Shown: one piece after another, positions 12,022 through 25,440 of the stretch
How positions within the stretch are numbered: position 1 is the stretch's first letter
Layout: every line of letters begins with the position of its first letter
Assembly (NCBI RefSeq): GCF_001577835.2
Contig: NC_029526.1
Coordinates: 5,929,761 to 5,993,760, forward strand
From: Coturnix japonica
Lineage: Eukaryota; Chordata; Aves; Galliformes; Phasianidae
Length of the DNA stretch: 64,000 nt
Direction: 5' to 3'
Translations under genes and position numbers: made by a program
Notes under the pieces: model-generated
The model's database searches: none
What the model saw: the letters and a program-made list of their open reading frames with translations, nothing else
What the model was told of the DNA's origin: nothing

Positions 12022-13752
12022 AGCTTGGTAGCACTATGCACATATGGACAATGACAGCTATAGAATGTTTAATGATTGTCTCAAGGATAGCTTTTTCAAG
12101 CATCTTTAACACTGAGCTAATATTTTTCTCATTTTTAATTTTATCCAATGTAATGTATAAACAGGAGATTAGAAGCCAAAGACTGCATTGCAGGTACCCA
12201 ATGAAAAGCAGCAGATGACATTACCCCTGTTGTCTTAATAATTTGTTCTTCAGAAGGTACAGATCCCAGTATCCATGCAGCCCAGTAATCCTTCGAGCTC
12301 AGCAGTTTTATATTCATTTACTGCTGCAATCCCACTTTGGTTAAGACCATCTAACAGTTTCCCTGTTATCCTCCTGCTTACATCTACCTGTTAAGATAAA
12401 AAATTCTCATGTCTGAGATAGAGATTTGCCAAAATTGCAACTGGAATATGTGGATTTTTATTTAAACATTTTATCACAATCTTTGTGAACATTTCAAAGT
12501 ACATCAAAATACTGGGAGAACACTACGGTTATTTTGTTTGATAGTCTCTGGGCAGAAGTAAGATCTGAAAGTAGAAAATCAGAACAATTTTTCTATAGAA
12601 ATCAGGGCAAGCCTGGTTTAATTGGACCAAATACAATTACAGAATGTTTGGATAAGAATATATGCAACTGTCTACCTGGCAATTCTTCTTGGGTGCACAA
12701 CTCAGACAGCTTATGCACGCTTTAGCTGTTCATGTTACTGGCTGGATTTTACCCTCTGTGCCTGTTTTCTCCTACAAGAAGAAGTAATCACAAGAGAATT
12801 CCCTTGGCCCAGTGCTGTTCCCCACTGGCAACGGAAGCAGCCTGTCTGTGCCATTCTGTCTTTTCTCTGCTGTGCAAAACCTGTGCTAGCAGATGCACAG
12901 TGCAGCAACTCTGCAGCCATTCTTATTCCATAGGGAGTGGGCTGACAGCACTGCTGCTGGGTGGGACCCAACAGCTTATTTGTTCCTGCTGTGTGCTCTC
13001 ATCGGACTCAACCTGCTTCATGAGATGCGTTAATTGCTTGCTGGGGAAGCTGAAGGTGACACTGTAAGGAAATCACCATAAATACATGCAAATCTCTCTT
13101 ATAACTGCAAATCAAACAGTTGTAGTAGTGCACAGTATAGATCAGCAAGAGCTCTTTTGCTTTAAATCTCATTTTCACACATCTTCAGACTGTACAAAAT
13201 CCCAGCAGACATTAGGAAAGAGGGGTATCTGAAGTTTATAAGGGCAAATCTGAATCCCTGAATTGCCTTTTTGCCGTTCAACTGATAGAGCAGAGAACAA
13301 ACTGCATTTTCAGAACTGTGAACAAACCACATTTCATATAAGTTATCTTGTTACAGGCCAGACCTTGTATTTATAACTCAAGAAGAATTAAATCAAAAGG
13401 CAAGTAGTCCATGAAAGGGTGGTTTTATACACAGCCAGCTAAACTCTTGATAAATTGTTCTCTTGAAGGAGAAAGTAAAGGCTTCTAATAGATTTTTCTG
13501 TACTTGTTTTCAGAGAAGCTTATGGTTTCTCCCCTTGGAGGCTTTCTTTACAATGGAAGCTAGTTGAATGCCTAGTGAAGCTGTTTCCAAGGGTGATTTC
13601 CCTAAAACAGGATTAGAATTCACTGATAATGTAATGCAGGGCAGGTAATGTTGCTGTTGCTTGTGGTTTAAACTGCTTTATGGCTAAATTATATTTCAGT
13701 TTCTAGAGGTTCAGTTCAGTACCTCTGAGCTTTCAACTTGCTTCTGTAAGGT

Positions 13753-13772
13753 AAACAAACAAACAAACAAAC
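13753..13772. repeat. (AAAC)5 microsatellite
   Basis: Five AAAC units in a row. Confidence 0.85.
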
Positions 13773-13955
13773 CGGTTTTTGGTCTTCCCATATATACATA
13801 TATAATTTTTTCTGGACTAAAACTAGCAACTCTCTCATTGCCTGAGCAGGACAGTAACCAGTCCTGAAATGGGTCATCAGAAATTTATGAGGATCATTCT
13901 GAATCTGTAAACCAGACCAGCCAACCAGCCACATAAACCAGCTCAGGGCTAGTTA

Positions 13956-13967
13956 CCACCAGGTGGA
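13956..13967 (+). promoter_or_regulatory. CTCF-like / E-box motif
   Basis: CCACCAGGTGGA matches the CTCF core except for its last base. It also contains CAGGTG and CACCTG E-boxes, one on each strand, so a bHLH or ZEB/SNAI site is an equal alternative. Confidence 0.25.
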
Positions 13968-14149
13968 TGGTTTACACATTTTCTCCACATCCACAGAAAT
14001 GTCTTTGAAAACAGCCAAAAAATAAGGGGCCCTACTTGAGAAATACCACAGCTTCAGTCTAATAGCAATAACAAATACCATAGTTGGTAATACATTGACA
14101 TCGTTGCCATTGTATCTGAACAAGTGCCCTATTGTATCTCAGTGACATT

Positions 14150-14480
14150 GATTAACAAAGCAGTTTGTAATTAGATGGAGTCACGTAACTCACGGCCCTC
14201 TGTAAACATCTGGATTTGCAAATCTGCACTCCTACCTATGAGCTCTCTGCCACACATTGCTAATTAAGCCATGTTCTTATATATCAGTACATACATCCTC
14301 CTGCTGAGCATCCTTTCTTTGTTCCCAGTACAAATAACAGCCTGTTGTCAATACAGAGAAAACCATCATAACTGGCTAGCTCAGCATGTGACATTTAATG
14401 AAAATGAAGTAATACCTCATTTGCATAGCTGGCGTTACTTTATTAAAGCCAGAGCTGCAGAATACAGCACAAGTCAAGTG
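14150..14480. promoter_or_regulatory. Possible conserved enhancer with an octamer site
   Basis: About 2 kb upstream of the CBLN1 start codon, this non-coding stretch has an exact POU octamer ATTTGCAT (14419-14426), homeodomain cores (GTAATTAG, GCTAATTAAG) and a second octamer-like TTTGCAAAT. No repeat family is recognised. The clustering suggests a neural enhancer, but conservation and activity are untested. Confidence 0.25.
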
Positions 14481-15892
14481 TGCAAGACTGACAGTCCATA
14501 GGAACGATGGTGTCCAGCACTGACAGGTTTGCATTTCTCCCTGCCTGTCTGCCCACCTCCTGTTTGTAGGGTAGGGCTTCTAGGATATCAACAGATCTAT
14601 TCCTTTTCCCAGCCCCCCCAGTTCTTCATTACCTCCATCCCTCTGAGCCCTTGAAGATGGAAACCAGAGCCCCCCCTGCTTCTCCCAGAGGAGTCCCCCA
14701 GAATCACCATGGGTGAACTCCAGCTGAGGAGGAAACCCATCAAAACAGAGCTACAGAAGGCAGTGCTGTAGCACAAGAGATGTGTCTGTTGTGCAGAGGA
14801 AGGCCCTTAAAAGAAGAACATATAGGTATTTTTTTCACAGTGCCAGAACACAGCTAAACACTCAGAACTTTTAACAAAGTTGTGCTCCTCCAGTTTGCAT
14901 TTCCCTCTGCCATTTCACCAGTATTGACAAGGAAGCAAAATCCTTATTGTGGTTCATTCTGATTTGCTTCAGCCCCATTGACATATTCAGAAATAACGAT
15001 TTTATTTGAAGAAAGTTTCTGATTCTGACCTTGGCGCCCAGTTCGGCAGCGATACAGCACAGACCAGAAGCTGCCAGCGGGACAACTCCTGGCAGCCTGC
15101 GTGTGGCTCCTCCCCCTCCTTTTCACACTTCTCAGGAGAGTTTTTCTGTCTGCTATCGCCGATGCCGCCCTGACCATCTTCCTTCCCCCGTCTCCTTGCT
15201 GCAGTTGCGCTGCCCCCAGCCGCCTCGGTGCTGCTGCCCGTCCCGCAGCGATACCCGGCTCCCGCACAGCCCGAGGCCATCGGCTACACGCAACCTGACC
15301 CCCGTACCGCCCCAGTTCTGAATGTTTAACTTCCAGAGAGGATGCTACCAACTCCAGTTGATTTTAATTTCTGAACACAAGTTTACTTTTGCACGCATCT
15401 GCTGCTTAGAAAACTTTTGTTGCAGAGCTCATAGTTCATAGTGAATCCCTTCTGCTCCGGATTTGGCGACGGCAACTCCGGCACGGACGCGGCGCGAGGT
15501 CCTTCGGGCCGGTAGTGCCTCTCCGCAACCAAAAGGGCGCTGGGACGCGCTGCGCGGGGTGGCAGCTGCGGGACCGGACCGGGGCCGGGAGCTCCTTGGC
15601 AGCGGAGCGCCGTGCTGCGCGATGAGGGCTCAGTGAGCGAGGAAAGTTTCTTGCTTACAGCCGGGATCGCGCTTGTCGCCCGAGCCCCTCCGCTCCTGCG
15701 GAACGAGACGGCGCGGTCAGGGAATCGTCCCGCAAAGCGGCCGGGCCGGCTGCACGGTTCCCGTGCGCCCCGACGGTGCTGCTCGGAGGCGGCGGGAGGC
15801 ACCTGCCCCGCCCGCAGCCGCTCGCTTCCCGCACCCCCCGCTCCGCTCCGCGCCGCCCCAGCCCCATGCGGCGCCGCTGCGCTCCTACCTGC

Positions 15893-15916
15893 GCGGTGCG
15901 GTGCGGTGCGGTGCGG
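15893..15916. repeat. (GCGGT)n pentanucleotide repeat
   Basis: Four full GCGGT units and a partial fifth lie in the promoter island. Confidence 0.85.
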
Positions 15917-16003
15917 GCTGCTGCCGGGCACCTGCTGCTGGGCACCTGCTCCCGCGCCCGCGCCGCCTAACAAGCGCGGTGTCGGCAGGCGGACCGCGCG
16001 GCC

Positions 16004-16008
16004 ATTGG
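16004..16008 (-). promoter_or_regulatory. Inverted CCAAT box
   Basis: ATTGG in the context GCGGCCATTGGCGGC is a good NF-Y site on the minus strand, 425 bases before the CBLN1 start codon. Confidence 0.45.
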
Positions 16009-16050
16009 CGGCTGCCGTGCGGGGCCGACGCCGGTTGGGTCGGGCGCGGT

Positions 16051-16060
16051 GGGGGCGGGC
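16051..16060 (+). promoter_or_regulatory. GC box (SP/KLF site)
   Basis: GGGGGCGGGC matches the SP1/KLF consensus. A second GC box lies about 40 bases downstream. Confidence 0.45.
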
Positions 16061-16324
16061 GCGGGGCGCTGACGCCAGCACGGGGCCGGTGGGGAGGCGG
16101 GGCCGCGCCCCTCGCCGTCTTTGTGCTCGCCGGCAGCCCCGGCAGCGCCGCCGCCTCCCGCCGCCTCCCTCAGCCCCGCACGGCTGCGGGCGGCTTCGCC
16201 CGGCCCCGCACCGCACCTCCCCACTCCGCGCGGCCCCGCTCCTCTCCGCGCTATGTGCGCCGGCGCTGCCGTGCCTCCTCGCGGCCGCTTGCTTCCCGGC
16301 GGGGCGCTCCCGGCCCCGCTCTGA

Positions 16325-18105
<1,781 letters not shown>

Positions 18106-18878
18106 ACCACATCTCATCCGAGAGAAGGGAGAGCTGCAAGTCAGAGAATCTCCTACAAGTTCCCCAGCCCCAGCTGGGTGTACGGAGCTGTGGACAGCGG
18201 ACTTTTTACGTGCAAATATTTAAGAAGCTAAATCCTGCTTAGGTTGTGTACATCGCTTTGAAGAATTACTCCTTATTTCCGTTGTGTTGCAGCCAACAGG
18301 CGGGAGACACAATAATTGATCACAGCCCCATTTCTATTCCTCTCTCCTCCCACAGAATTAGTTCCCATCTCTGTGTCACTGTGTAATCGGCCATCGTTCC
18401 CCATGGTTTCTGCCTCACACAAGTAGACTTTAGGTATTTCCATTGTCCTTTACAGCATATTTTGTAGTTTTGTTTTTAAAACATGTTAATCTCGACTCTT
18501 TTCTCTGAGTTTTAACTTAACAAAACAAACAAACAAACACACAACAAAGCAAAAGCTCAAAGTATTTTTGAATACGTGGACGCCGTGGTGGAAGAGCAGA
18601 TGCTGCTCTGGCTGTGTGAAGGCTGAAGGAGCCGTTTCTACAGGAAGAACTGTTTGCAGCGAGGGCTGACCGCAGTATTTCAGTATTTCTATGTAATTCT
18701 GAGTGATTGTGAAATTTAAGGCTGCTAAATGTTTTGACGCTTGTTTTGCTCTTGTAAAATGTGGCCCAACTAAACGCCAGGAAGTATATTGAACTTTTAC
18801 TATTACTCTGTAATATATGTGTGAATATGGAAAATTAATTTTTGCTTTAATTCAATAAAGTTTAAATGGGACTTTTAT
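18106..18878 (+). other. CBLN1: CBLN1 3' untranslated region
   Basis: About 770 bases run from the stop codon to the expected cleavage point 15-25 bases after the AATAAA at 18854. The region is AT-richer than the coding exons, contains an AAAC microsatellite at about 18523-18538, and has no long open frame of its own. A T-rich tract (ACTTTTATTTTTCTT) follows the signal, as usual for a cleavage site. The exact 3' end is inferred. Confidence 0.75.
18854..18859 (+). terminator. CBLN1: CBLN1 poly(A) signal
   Basis: Canonical AATAAA in TTCAATAAAGTTTAAA, 749 bases after the stop codon and followed by a T-rich tract. It is the only strong AATAAA between the stop codon and the downstream CpG island. 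Confidence 0.85.
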
Positions 18879-19869
18879 TTTTCTTAACCCGCACTGAGGT
18901 TCCTCACTGCAGGCGGCGGCGCGGCCCCGGGCAGGGGCTCCCGGATCCCGCTATCGATGCGTCTGTCTGTACTACAGCCTGTAACGCGCAGCTCGTTTTA
19001 TGCGGCCGTCTGAAGCGGCTTTACGACGTCTTTATCCTTCGATGCTAGCAGCGTTTATTCACCGGTATTATTTTGTTCACAGTCTTTTAAAGGTGGAAAT
19101 GCCATAATTTTGCAGCACTCGGAGATATAACTACTTTTATTCAAAGGTGCGGACGAGGATTTCGGGTGGAACGAAAGGCGAAGCCGAGCTGAAGCGGGAC
19201 GAAGAGCGCACGGCGGCGGGGCGGCTCTGCGCCCACGCCCGGGGCCACCGTTCGGGTCCCTCCGGAGCTCAAGGCGCCGAGGGAAGGCGGCCCCGGCCCC
19301 GCCACCCACCTCCAGGAGCTCAGCGGGAGCCCGGCAGCGACTGGGGAAACGACGGAGGTCTGCGAGGAAGGGCTGATAAGGACGGCAGTCGGGCCGCCTG
19401 CTCCCGGAGTCGCTCCGCAGCCCGCTCAGAGCACTCACTGCTTCCCCCGAGCGCAGCAGCGTCCCGCAGCCGGGCTGTACAGAACCGCCCGAGGGCCGCA
19501 GGTGTCGCCGATTTGTTTTTTTATTTCCTCCCCCCTTCTCCTTTGTCCCCCTCCGCACAGTAACCAACCGCCCACCCTCAGCTGTGACTTTTCCCCAGGT
19601 TGCGAGCGGGGCTCGTTAACTCGCTGCAGCTGGAGCTCGCTCTGCCCAACTGCAGCGAATCGCCGCTGTGCGCTGCCGCGCAGCCCTGAACAAAAGCGCG
19701 AGGCTTCGCCTCGAGGCCGGGCACGCGGCGGAGGTTACAGCCCGGTGCTCCCTCCCGTCTGGGGGGGGGGCTGCGGCCCCTCAAGGTTTTGCGGCTGCGT
19801 TCCGCTCCCCGCAGCGCTCTGCCCGCATCCGGGCGGTCCGTTCCTCTCAGCCGTCGGTCTCCGGTTGAT

Positions 19870-20060
19870 GTAAGTAACGTCTGATTGAATTTATTGCTGA
19901 TTAGAGCTGAGCATCGGTTTACAAAACGAGAAATTATGCCTCGTTCAGTTCATTAGCGTGACGGGTGTTTGGTTTATGAGTAGATCGCTAACGCTAATGA
20001 CCGGAGCTGATTGATTTCTAATGTGAATATAATGACGCAGATGTAGGGGAATTAAGAAAA
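19870..20060. promoter_or_regulatory. AT-rich homeodomain-site cluster between CpG island halves
   Basis: Within very GC-rich surroundings this stretch turns AT-rich. It carries an exact PBX/HOX-type TGATTGAT (20008-20015), several TAAT or TAATGA cores (CGCTAATGACC, ATAATGACGCAG) and TGCTGATTAGAG. It is not simple sequence and no repeat is recognised. Such an insert in a CpG island suggests selection for transcription-factor sites. This is inference from motif density. Confidence 0.35.
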
Positions 20061-20391
20061 AAAATCCACACTGATAATTGTTGGGTTTTCAGGGAGAGCG
20101 TGTGGGGGCGAGGGGGGAAAAAGAAGCCAACCGCCTCGCTCCTGTGTGAGCGATGTGGGGATGGAGATTAATGGAGACGGCAAGTTCGGTCCGAAAGGAA
20201 AAGTGCCGTAACTCCGGGGCTGGCGTCGCGCTGCGCGTTTCCCTCGTGGCCCGGGCTCCGCTGCCCGCGGCTGCCACGCATCGTGCGGGCTGGGCTCGGG
20301 GCCGGGCGCTGGGGGGGATCCGCTCACAGCGCGCTGCGGGGCCGCCCCCGGCAATGAGCCTGTATCGCTCCTACGGGACTGAGCGCTGCGG

Positions 20392-20403
20392 CCGCCAGGT
20401 GGG
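20392..20403 (+). promoter_or_regulatory. CTCF-like motif
   Basis: CCGCCAGGTGGG matches the CTCF core apart from the last base. The CAG/GTGGGA within it could also act as a splice donor for a transcript starting in this island. Confidence 0.35.
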
Positions 20404-20851
20404 ATTCGAGAGGTGGAGAAAGAGGGACGGAACGCGAGGAGCGGGGTTAGAGCAGCCTGCGGTGCGTTATCCCCGAGGGTGACCTTAGGGATCCGCTGAC
20501 GTTGAAGGGTTACGTGGAGCGGAGCGGTCGGGGCGCTGCTGGAGGCGGCGGGGTAATCGGGCTCTGCGGGAGCCCCGCGGCGCAGCTGTGCGGGATGGGG
20601 GAGGGTGAGCGGGGGGCACCGCTGCCGGGAGGGCCCTGTTAGACCGCTTGGAGAAGACGCCCCGCAGGTGCACGGGCAGTGCCGGGAGACACGTGCTGCG
20701 TGGGGGGAGGAGAGGGGAGGGCTCGGCAAGGCCGGCGGTGATCGGGCGGTGTGCGCCTCGGGACAGCGCTGCTCTCCGTGCGCTCCGGAAGGTCCAGCAC
20801 GGCCCGGGGGCTGCACCGCGGGTGTCCGAGCTGCGTGTGTCTCCGCACCTC

Positions 20852-20863
20852 CCACCAGGCGGC
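20852..20863 (+). promoter_or_regulatory. CTCF-like motif
   Basis: CCACCAGGCGGC differs from the CTCF core at one position. It is the second CTCF-like site in the downstream CpG island, in the same orientation and 460 bases from the first. Confidence 0.35.
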
Positions 20864-22458
20864 CTGGGTCAGGAGGCGGTGGGCGCTGCCCCACCGGTGC
20901 GGGGCTCTACCTTCCTTGTCTTGTAGTAGCTTTGAACCTTCTGTCGGACGAGTGAGGTGACGCTGTTTGTCCTTCTGCCTCTTCAGATCCGCGTTGGGAT
21001 GATAAGCAGACCGCCTTTTAAGTTACAGGAGTTGAATTTAGTTTTTTACAGCGCGGGGTTCTTGAAATGAAACAGTTTCTGTTCTGAGCTCAGGCCCTGG
21101 GGCTGAAAATCCCCTTGGAAGGTAGCTGTGCCATCTGAGGTTCTAATGCTGCGCAGCACCTAGACTTGCAAAGCCCAGGGCTCTCCTGCTTCTTGTGCTT
21201 ATATCACTAGCAACAAAGCACTGAGTGTTGGGAGCCTCCCTTGAAGAATGCAACTCCTACTGCTCTCGCATTAGCAGCCTTGTAATTCTCTTTGACCTGC
21301 TGTGCTACAGGAGATACACCTTTTGGTCTTAACTTCTTTCTTTGGTGTGTGCCTCTGCTGCAAGTTTAAGAATAATTTTGTTTGGGGGAGACCAAAGCTC
21401 TTCTGATCTGTCAGAAGAGGAAGACATGAGGAATGCTGGAAGATATTGAGTACAATAAAGGCTAAAGGTGTGATTGTCATTAACTTCTGCTGTGTACGGT
21501 ATGTTAGAAGAAATATTAGTGCATCAACTTCAGTTACAAATCCCACCAGAAATTTATTTCCTAGAGACATGTGGAAATAACGTGGGGCTTTACTTTTTGC
21601 TTTGTCTGTGCAACCCTCATTCAAGGACTGGAGGATTGCAGGACTCCTGTTCATAGTGGAAATTCTCCTATTGTTCTTGCACTTAATGCTAATACATTTT
21701 AATGTTCTTCTGGTATTTTGGGCTCAGGGTCACCCAAGTCAGGGCCATCCTCCTTGAGCTTCTATATTGGCAGCGCTTCCTAACATTGTCAGTGGTAAAT
21801 AACACTACTTAAATGATAAATATTGTCATGGAAATGAACATAATCCAGAACCCGTTGTATTAATAATAAAAACAGCCAGTAATCATGTGGTGGTTGTTTT
21901 CAGAGTTGCTGTCACCACAGTAGTTCTGTTTTTCTGCTATCAAATAAAAGTGCTGGGTTTGGGGGAGGGGGAGGTGAAAAGGTAAACACGATGTATTACT
22001 CACTCCAACATCTTTCTTTCAACATTCCTCGTGAAGCACTGTGGGGTGCTGGTGTCAGACTGCCTGGTCTGCTGACCTGGTAAATGACGTTTCCATTGGA
22101 TGAACAGAGAAACACCGTGTTCTTTCCCACTCGGGTGTTCCTGAATTCAGAACTGTTAAAATCTGGTCTACAGAACTTGAAATCCCATCAGTTCTCCTTT
22201 GCACTCCTACTTCCCCATAGTTGTTGTGCATATTTTGAGTCACCTGCTCACGTTTTCCATTGTTGTTGATCTGTTGCTCCCTTTTGAGTGTTTGTGTCAT
22301 TTATTCTACCTGGTTTTATACTTCCCAGCTATCAACAGAGCTGAGTTTCCCTCCTGCTCTGCCTGTTAAGCTGTAGGGATAGGGAAGCTTCTGATCTCTC
22401 TCTTTTTAATCTGGTTTTATTGTTCCTTTGCTGTCTCCTCTCTGGTGATTAATCTGGC

Positions 22459-22488
22459 TATTGCAGTCTTTGGTATTGCAGTCTTTGG
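22459..22488. repeat. Tandem 15-bp duplication
   Basis: TATTGCAGTCTTTGG is repeated exactly, head to tail, twice. Confidence 0.9.
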
Positions 22489-23717
22489 AGCACCTTTCTG
22501 AGGGCTCAGTTGTTCTTAGAACCCAGGTGATCTCAGCCTCTGGTGTCAAAATGAAATGGCACAACCAGTTATGTCTGTGATAACAAAATGAGGCTCAACA
22601 CTTATTAGGGGCATAATAGAAATAATTATGGCGGTATCCTTGCAGTTTGTTATGTGGCCAACTTCATGCAGTGGTGTACTGAGATACCTACTGAATTGCC
22701 TGCAATATATTCCCAGGTCTCTACTGTGCCTTGACTAAGCTAATTGGGAACCTGGCCAGTAATTAACTACTATTGATATGCACAGACTTACCAACCGCCC
22801 ATTTAGCATGTACACAAAAATTGCACGGTTCTGATCAGAATTAAGTTATTTTCCCTCACTGGGCTAGGGCAGTGTTCAGTCTGGAAGCTTTAATGTAGCG
22901 TTTTTAGATCTATGAAAGTCATATTTGTTTTCCTAAGGTCTGTAGTGAAAAGATTTCATTGACTTAAAGGTACTTTGGAATGGGTACACTGAGAGGAAAT
23001 GATCTTCAGGAGGAGGGGGATCTTTCATTGTTACAGTGGAGGTGCCAGGGCTCAGGATTCAAAGCGTAGCTTTAAATTCCAGTGGGTTGTTAAATGAGGT
23101 TTTTCTGCTGACGGAAATTTGCATAGCTGTATTGCAGTGCATATTCTTGCACCTCATTTTACACCTGGGACCTTATGACAGAAGCCGGGAAATGATGTTG
23201 TTACAGGAGTGTGTCCCAGCCCTGTTGCCTCTGCTGTGGCATGCAGCTGCTGTACCTGCATGAGGCAGAGGTGGTGTGGATAACTCAGACTTTGAAAGAA
23301 ACACATCCATGTCTCCTTTCTGCCATTTTCTTATCTATCCTTTGGCCTGTATAACTGAACAAATTCTTTTGGGCTTCATTTAAGGATCACTTAAAACTTT
23401 TGGATTACTGGAGGCATCTGAGTGCAAGGGCATGCCTCTGTTGTCCAAAACTTCAGATGTCCAAGACGAGTGTTGTTTGTTTTTTAGATAACTGTAATAT
23501 CAAAAGGTCAGGGCTGTCTGGCGGTACCAGTGATGGTAACATCAAGTTGCATCAGTACATGGTTTTAGTTGCCTAATCTGCTCTGGTGCCGTGAGAAGCT
23601 TTTCCTACTTAAAATATCTTCTGCATTCTTAATAAATGGTTGTAAATGAAGAAAAATGGTTAAAAGTTAATTATTATGTTTTCACTTGGATATCATCCCT
23701 CTTTTATTTTTTAATTT

Positions 23718-23731
23718 CCCCCCCCCCCCCC
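23718..23731. repeat. Poly(C) run
   Basis: Fourteen consecutive C residues between AT-rich flanks. Its length is likely variable, or a sequencing weak point. Confidence 0.9.
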
Positions 23732-25263
23732 TTCAATCAGTAGTGGATTTATAAAGAAACCACCTCCCCTCTGCCCACTGGCAGCCTCTTAAATGATACT
23801 TAAATTGTTGTCTTTTATGGGGGCGGAAGCAGTCGAGTTGTTCTGGAGCTGTTTTAAAACAAAGCAAGTGTAATACTTATAATAACAAGGATGGAAATAC
23901 AGCGTTTGTTTCTGATGCATTTCTGTATATTTTATGGCTCTGATTGTTAGACTATCAGGTGGTGTTGACTTCTGGAAGCAGGCAAGCCCATGTTTGCATT
24001 CTCTAGGCAACTGGTCAGTGGTTATGGCTGCTTTATGGCAAGAATGGTGGTAGTGTAGCCACATCTCTTTGGTTATACCTCAGCAGCTGGGAAGATAAAT
24101 GAGTCCTGTGTAACTATAGATCAACTGCAGGATAATAATTTTAGTTTAATGTTTACACATGTTCTTAATGTTCCCTTCATTGTGTTTTCAGCAAAGCTGG
24201 AAGATGTTGCGAATGCAACATTGGGGTGTTGTTTCTAAATTGATTTAATTAGATCTGGTGTGATTAGCGCAGCTAATGTCAGCATGTTTCAGAGGAGGGA
24301 GGGTTCTTTATTCAGGTTGGCTTCCCATGTATTCTCTTAATTTGAAGTTGTGGGAATATATTTTATGTTTTCTGAATACACCTGTCACATCTTGCCTTCA
24401 TGGTGACAGCATGTCATACCGCACTGTGTTCCCATCTTTTTGTACCTACACTAATGTCTCGTCAACAGTACTGCGCAGAGGCTTTTGTTCCCAGCGCAGT
24501 AAGCTCCTACCTGGCTCAGATTCCTCTCGCTCAGACTTCTACCTCTGCAGTCCATGGAATTTTCCTTCCTGTTACATTGTGGCAAGGTTTCAGTGAACGT
24601 TATGTCCGTTCTCAGGGTTAGAGGAAGAATGCAAGACAATCCTTTCTGCATCTGGGCAGCAAGAGAGTGTTTTTGCAAGCTGGAAGGGAAGGGGCTGTAA
24701 TGTGGTAGGAAGTGCTGATCGCTTTAGAGAAAGCGAGGTAATGACCACAGATGACCACTTACAGGAGAGCTTTAAAGCAGCAATTTTACCTCTGTGCTCA
24801 CAGCAGTGGTCGTGTGCTGCTGAAGTACAGTCTGTTAAATGGTGAAGCACTGTGTACATCTTCTGATGTGGTTGTTCACATCCTGTGTTCCCCGTACTAG
24901 ATGTTCAGCTCTTCAGTGTTAATCTGGGTTAGTTTGTTCCTTCTTGAATAACCCAACCTTATGGCTGTGCCCAACAAGGGTGGCTGCCTTTGTTGTGCAA
25001 CTCAGTTTGTGACTGCCTTACTGTATATCTACTTCTGTCAACTCAGAGATGAGCTGAATTCTTTCCTTTTGTACCCCCCCTTCCAATTTTTCCCTCTACC
25101 TTTACACGTTGTTCATGCTGTGCTTTTCCTTTCCATACTTCATTTATTTCTTATTTAGAAGAATCCTGTGAGTGTGTGGTGCACTTGGTGTCTTTTTTTT
25201 AGCTTTTCCATAATGTGGCTGTGCTTTCTGGTGGCAGTGACCAGGCACTGGTAATTCCCAAGC

Positions 25264-25440
25264 ACGGCATGGGTGCCCCAGCACAAGAAAGACACGGAAC
25301 TTGTGGAACAGGTCCAGAGGAGAGCCCCTAACATGATCGGAGGGCCAGAGCTCCTCTCCTATGAAGAAAGGTTGAGAGAACTGGACTTGTTTAGATTAGA
25401 GAAGGCTCTAGGGAGACCTCATTGTGGCCTTCCAATATGA
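25264..25440 (+). mobile_element. CR1 LINE fragment (end of ORF2)
   Basis: The sequence follows the familiar CR1 consensus near the end of ORF2: CCCCAGCACAAGAAAGACA, GGTCCAGAGGAGAGCC, CTCCTCTCCTATGAAGAAAG and GGGAGACCTCATTGTGGCC. It is truncated at both ends: upstream ORF2 is missing and the terminal 3' tail is not seen. Several small differences from the consensus and loss of frame indicate an old copy. Similarity may extend weakly to about 25460. Confidence 0.85.

Larger units (their letters stand above)
7649..14940. other. Intergenic DNA upstream of CBLN1 (proximal)
   Basis: No protein-coding gene is recognised. The longest frames (e.g. 136 codons at 8413-8823) lack recognisable domains and are matched by overlapping frames on the other strand. 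The region holds simple repeats, two weak candidate exons (9776-9822, 11819-11902), two CTCF-like motifs and a possible conserved element near 14150-14480. Confidence 0.6.
18890..20960. promoter_or_regulatory. Second CpG island just downstream of CBLN1
   Basis: High G+C and frequent CpG resume within tens of bases of the CBLN1 cleavage site and continue for about 2 kb. The island is in two main blocks (about 19140-19860 and 20090-20960) parted by an AT-rich stretch. Open frames on both strands (up to 280 codons at 20052-20894 on the minus strand) are proline/arginine/alanine-rich and resemble no family, so I treat them as composition artefacts. The island could be the promoter of an unrecognised lncRNA, an orphan island acting as an enhancer, or a Polycomb target. 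Two CTCF-like motifs lie in it. Confidence 0.7.
20961..25263. other. Intergenic DNA downstream of CBLN1
   Basis: Beyond the CpG island the sequence returns to AT-rich non-coding DNA. No gene is recognised and no open frame exceeds about 130 codons. Visible structure is limited to a tandem 15-bp duplication (22459-22488) and a C14 run (23718-23731). Confidence 0.6.

Noticed and set aside
19055-19567. 170-codon minus-strand frame just downstream of CBLN1
   Set aside because: GC-driven composition, no family resemblance and no initiation or splice context.
20052-20894. 280-codon minus-strand frame in the downstream CpG island
   Set aside because: It is Pro/Ala/Arg/Ser-rich low-complexity without a recognisable domain and overlaps equally plausible frames on the other strand.
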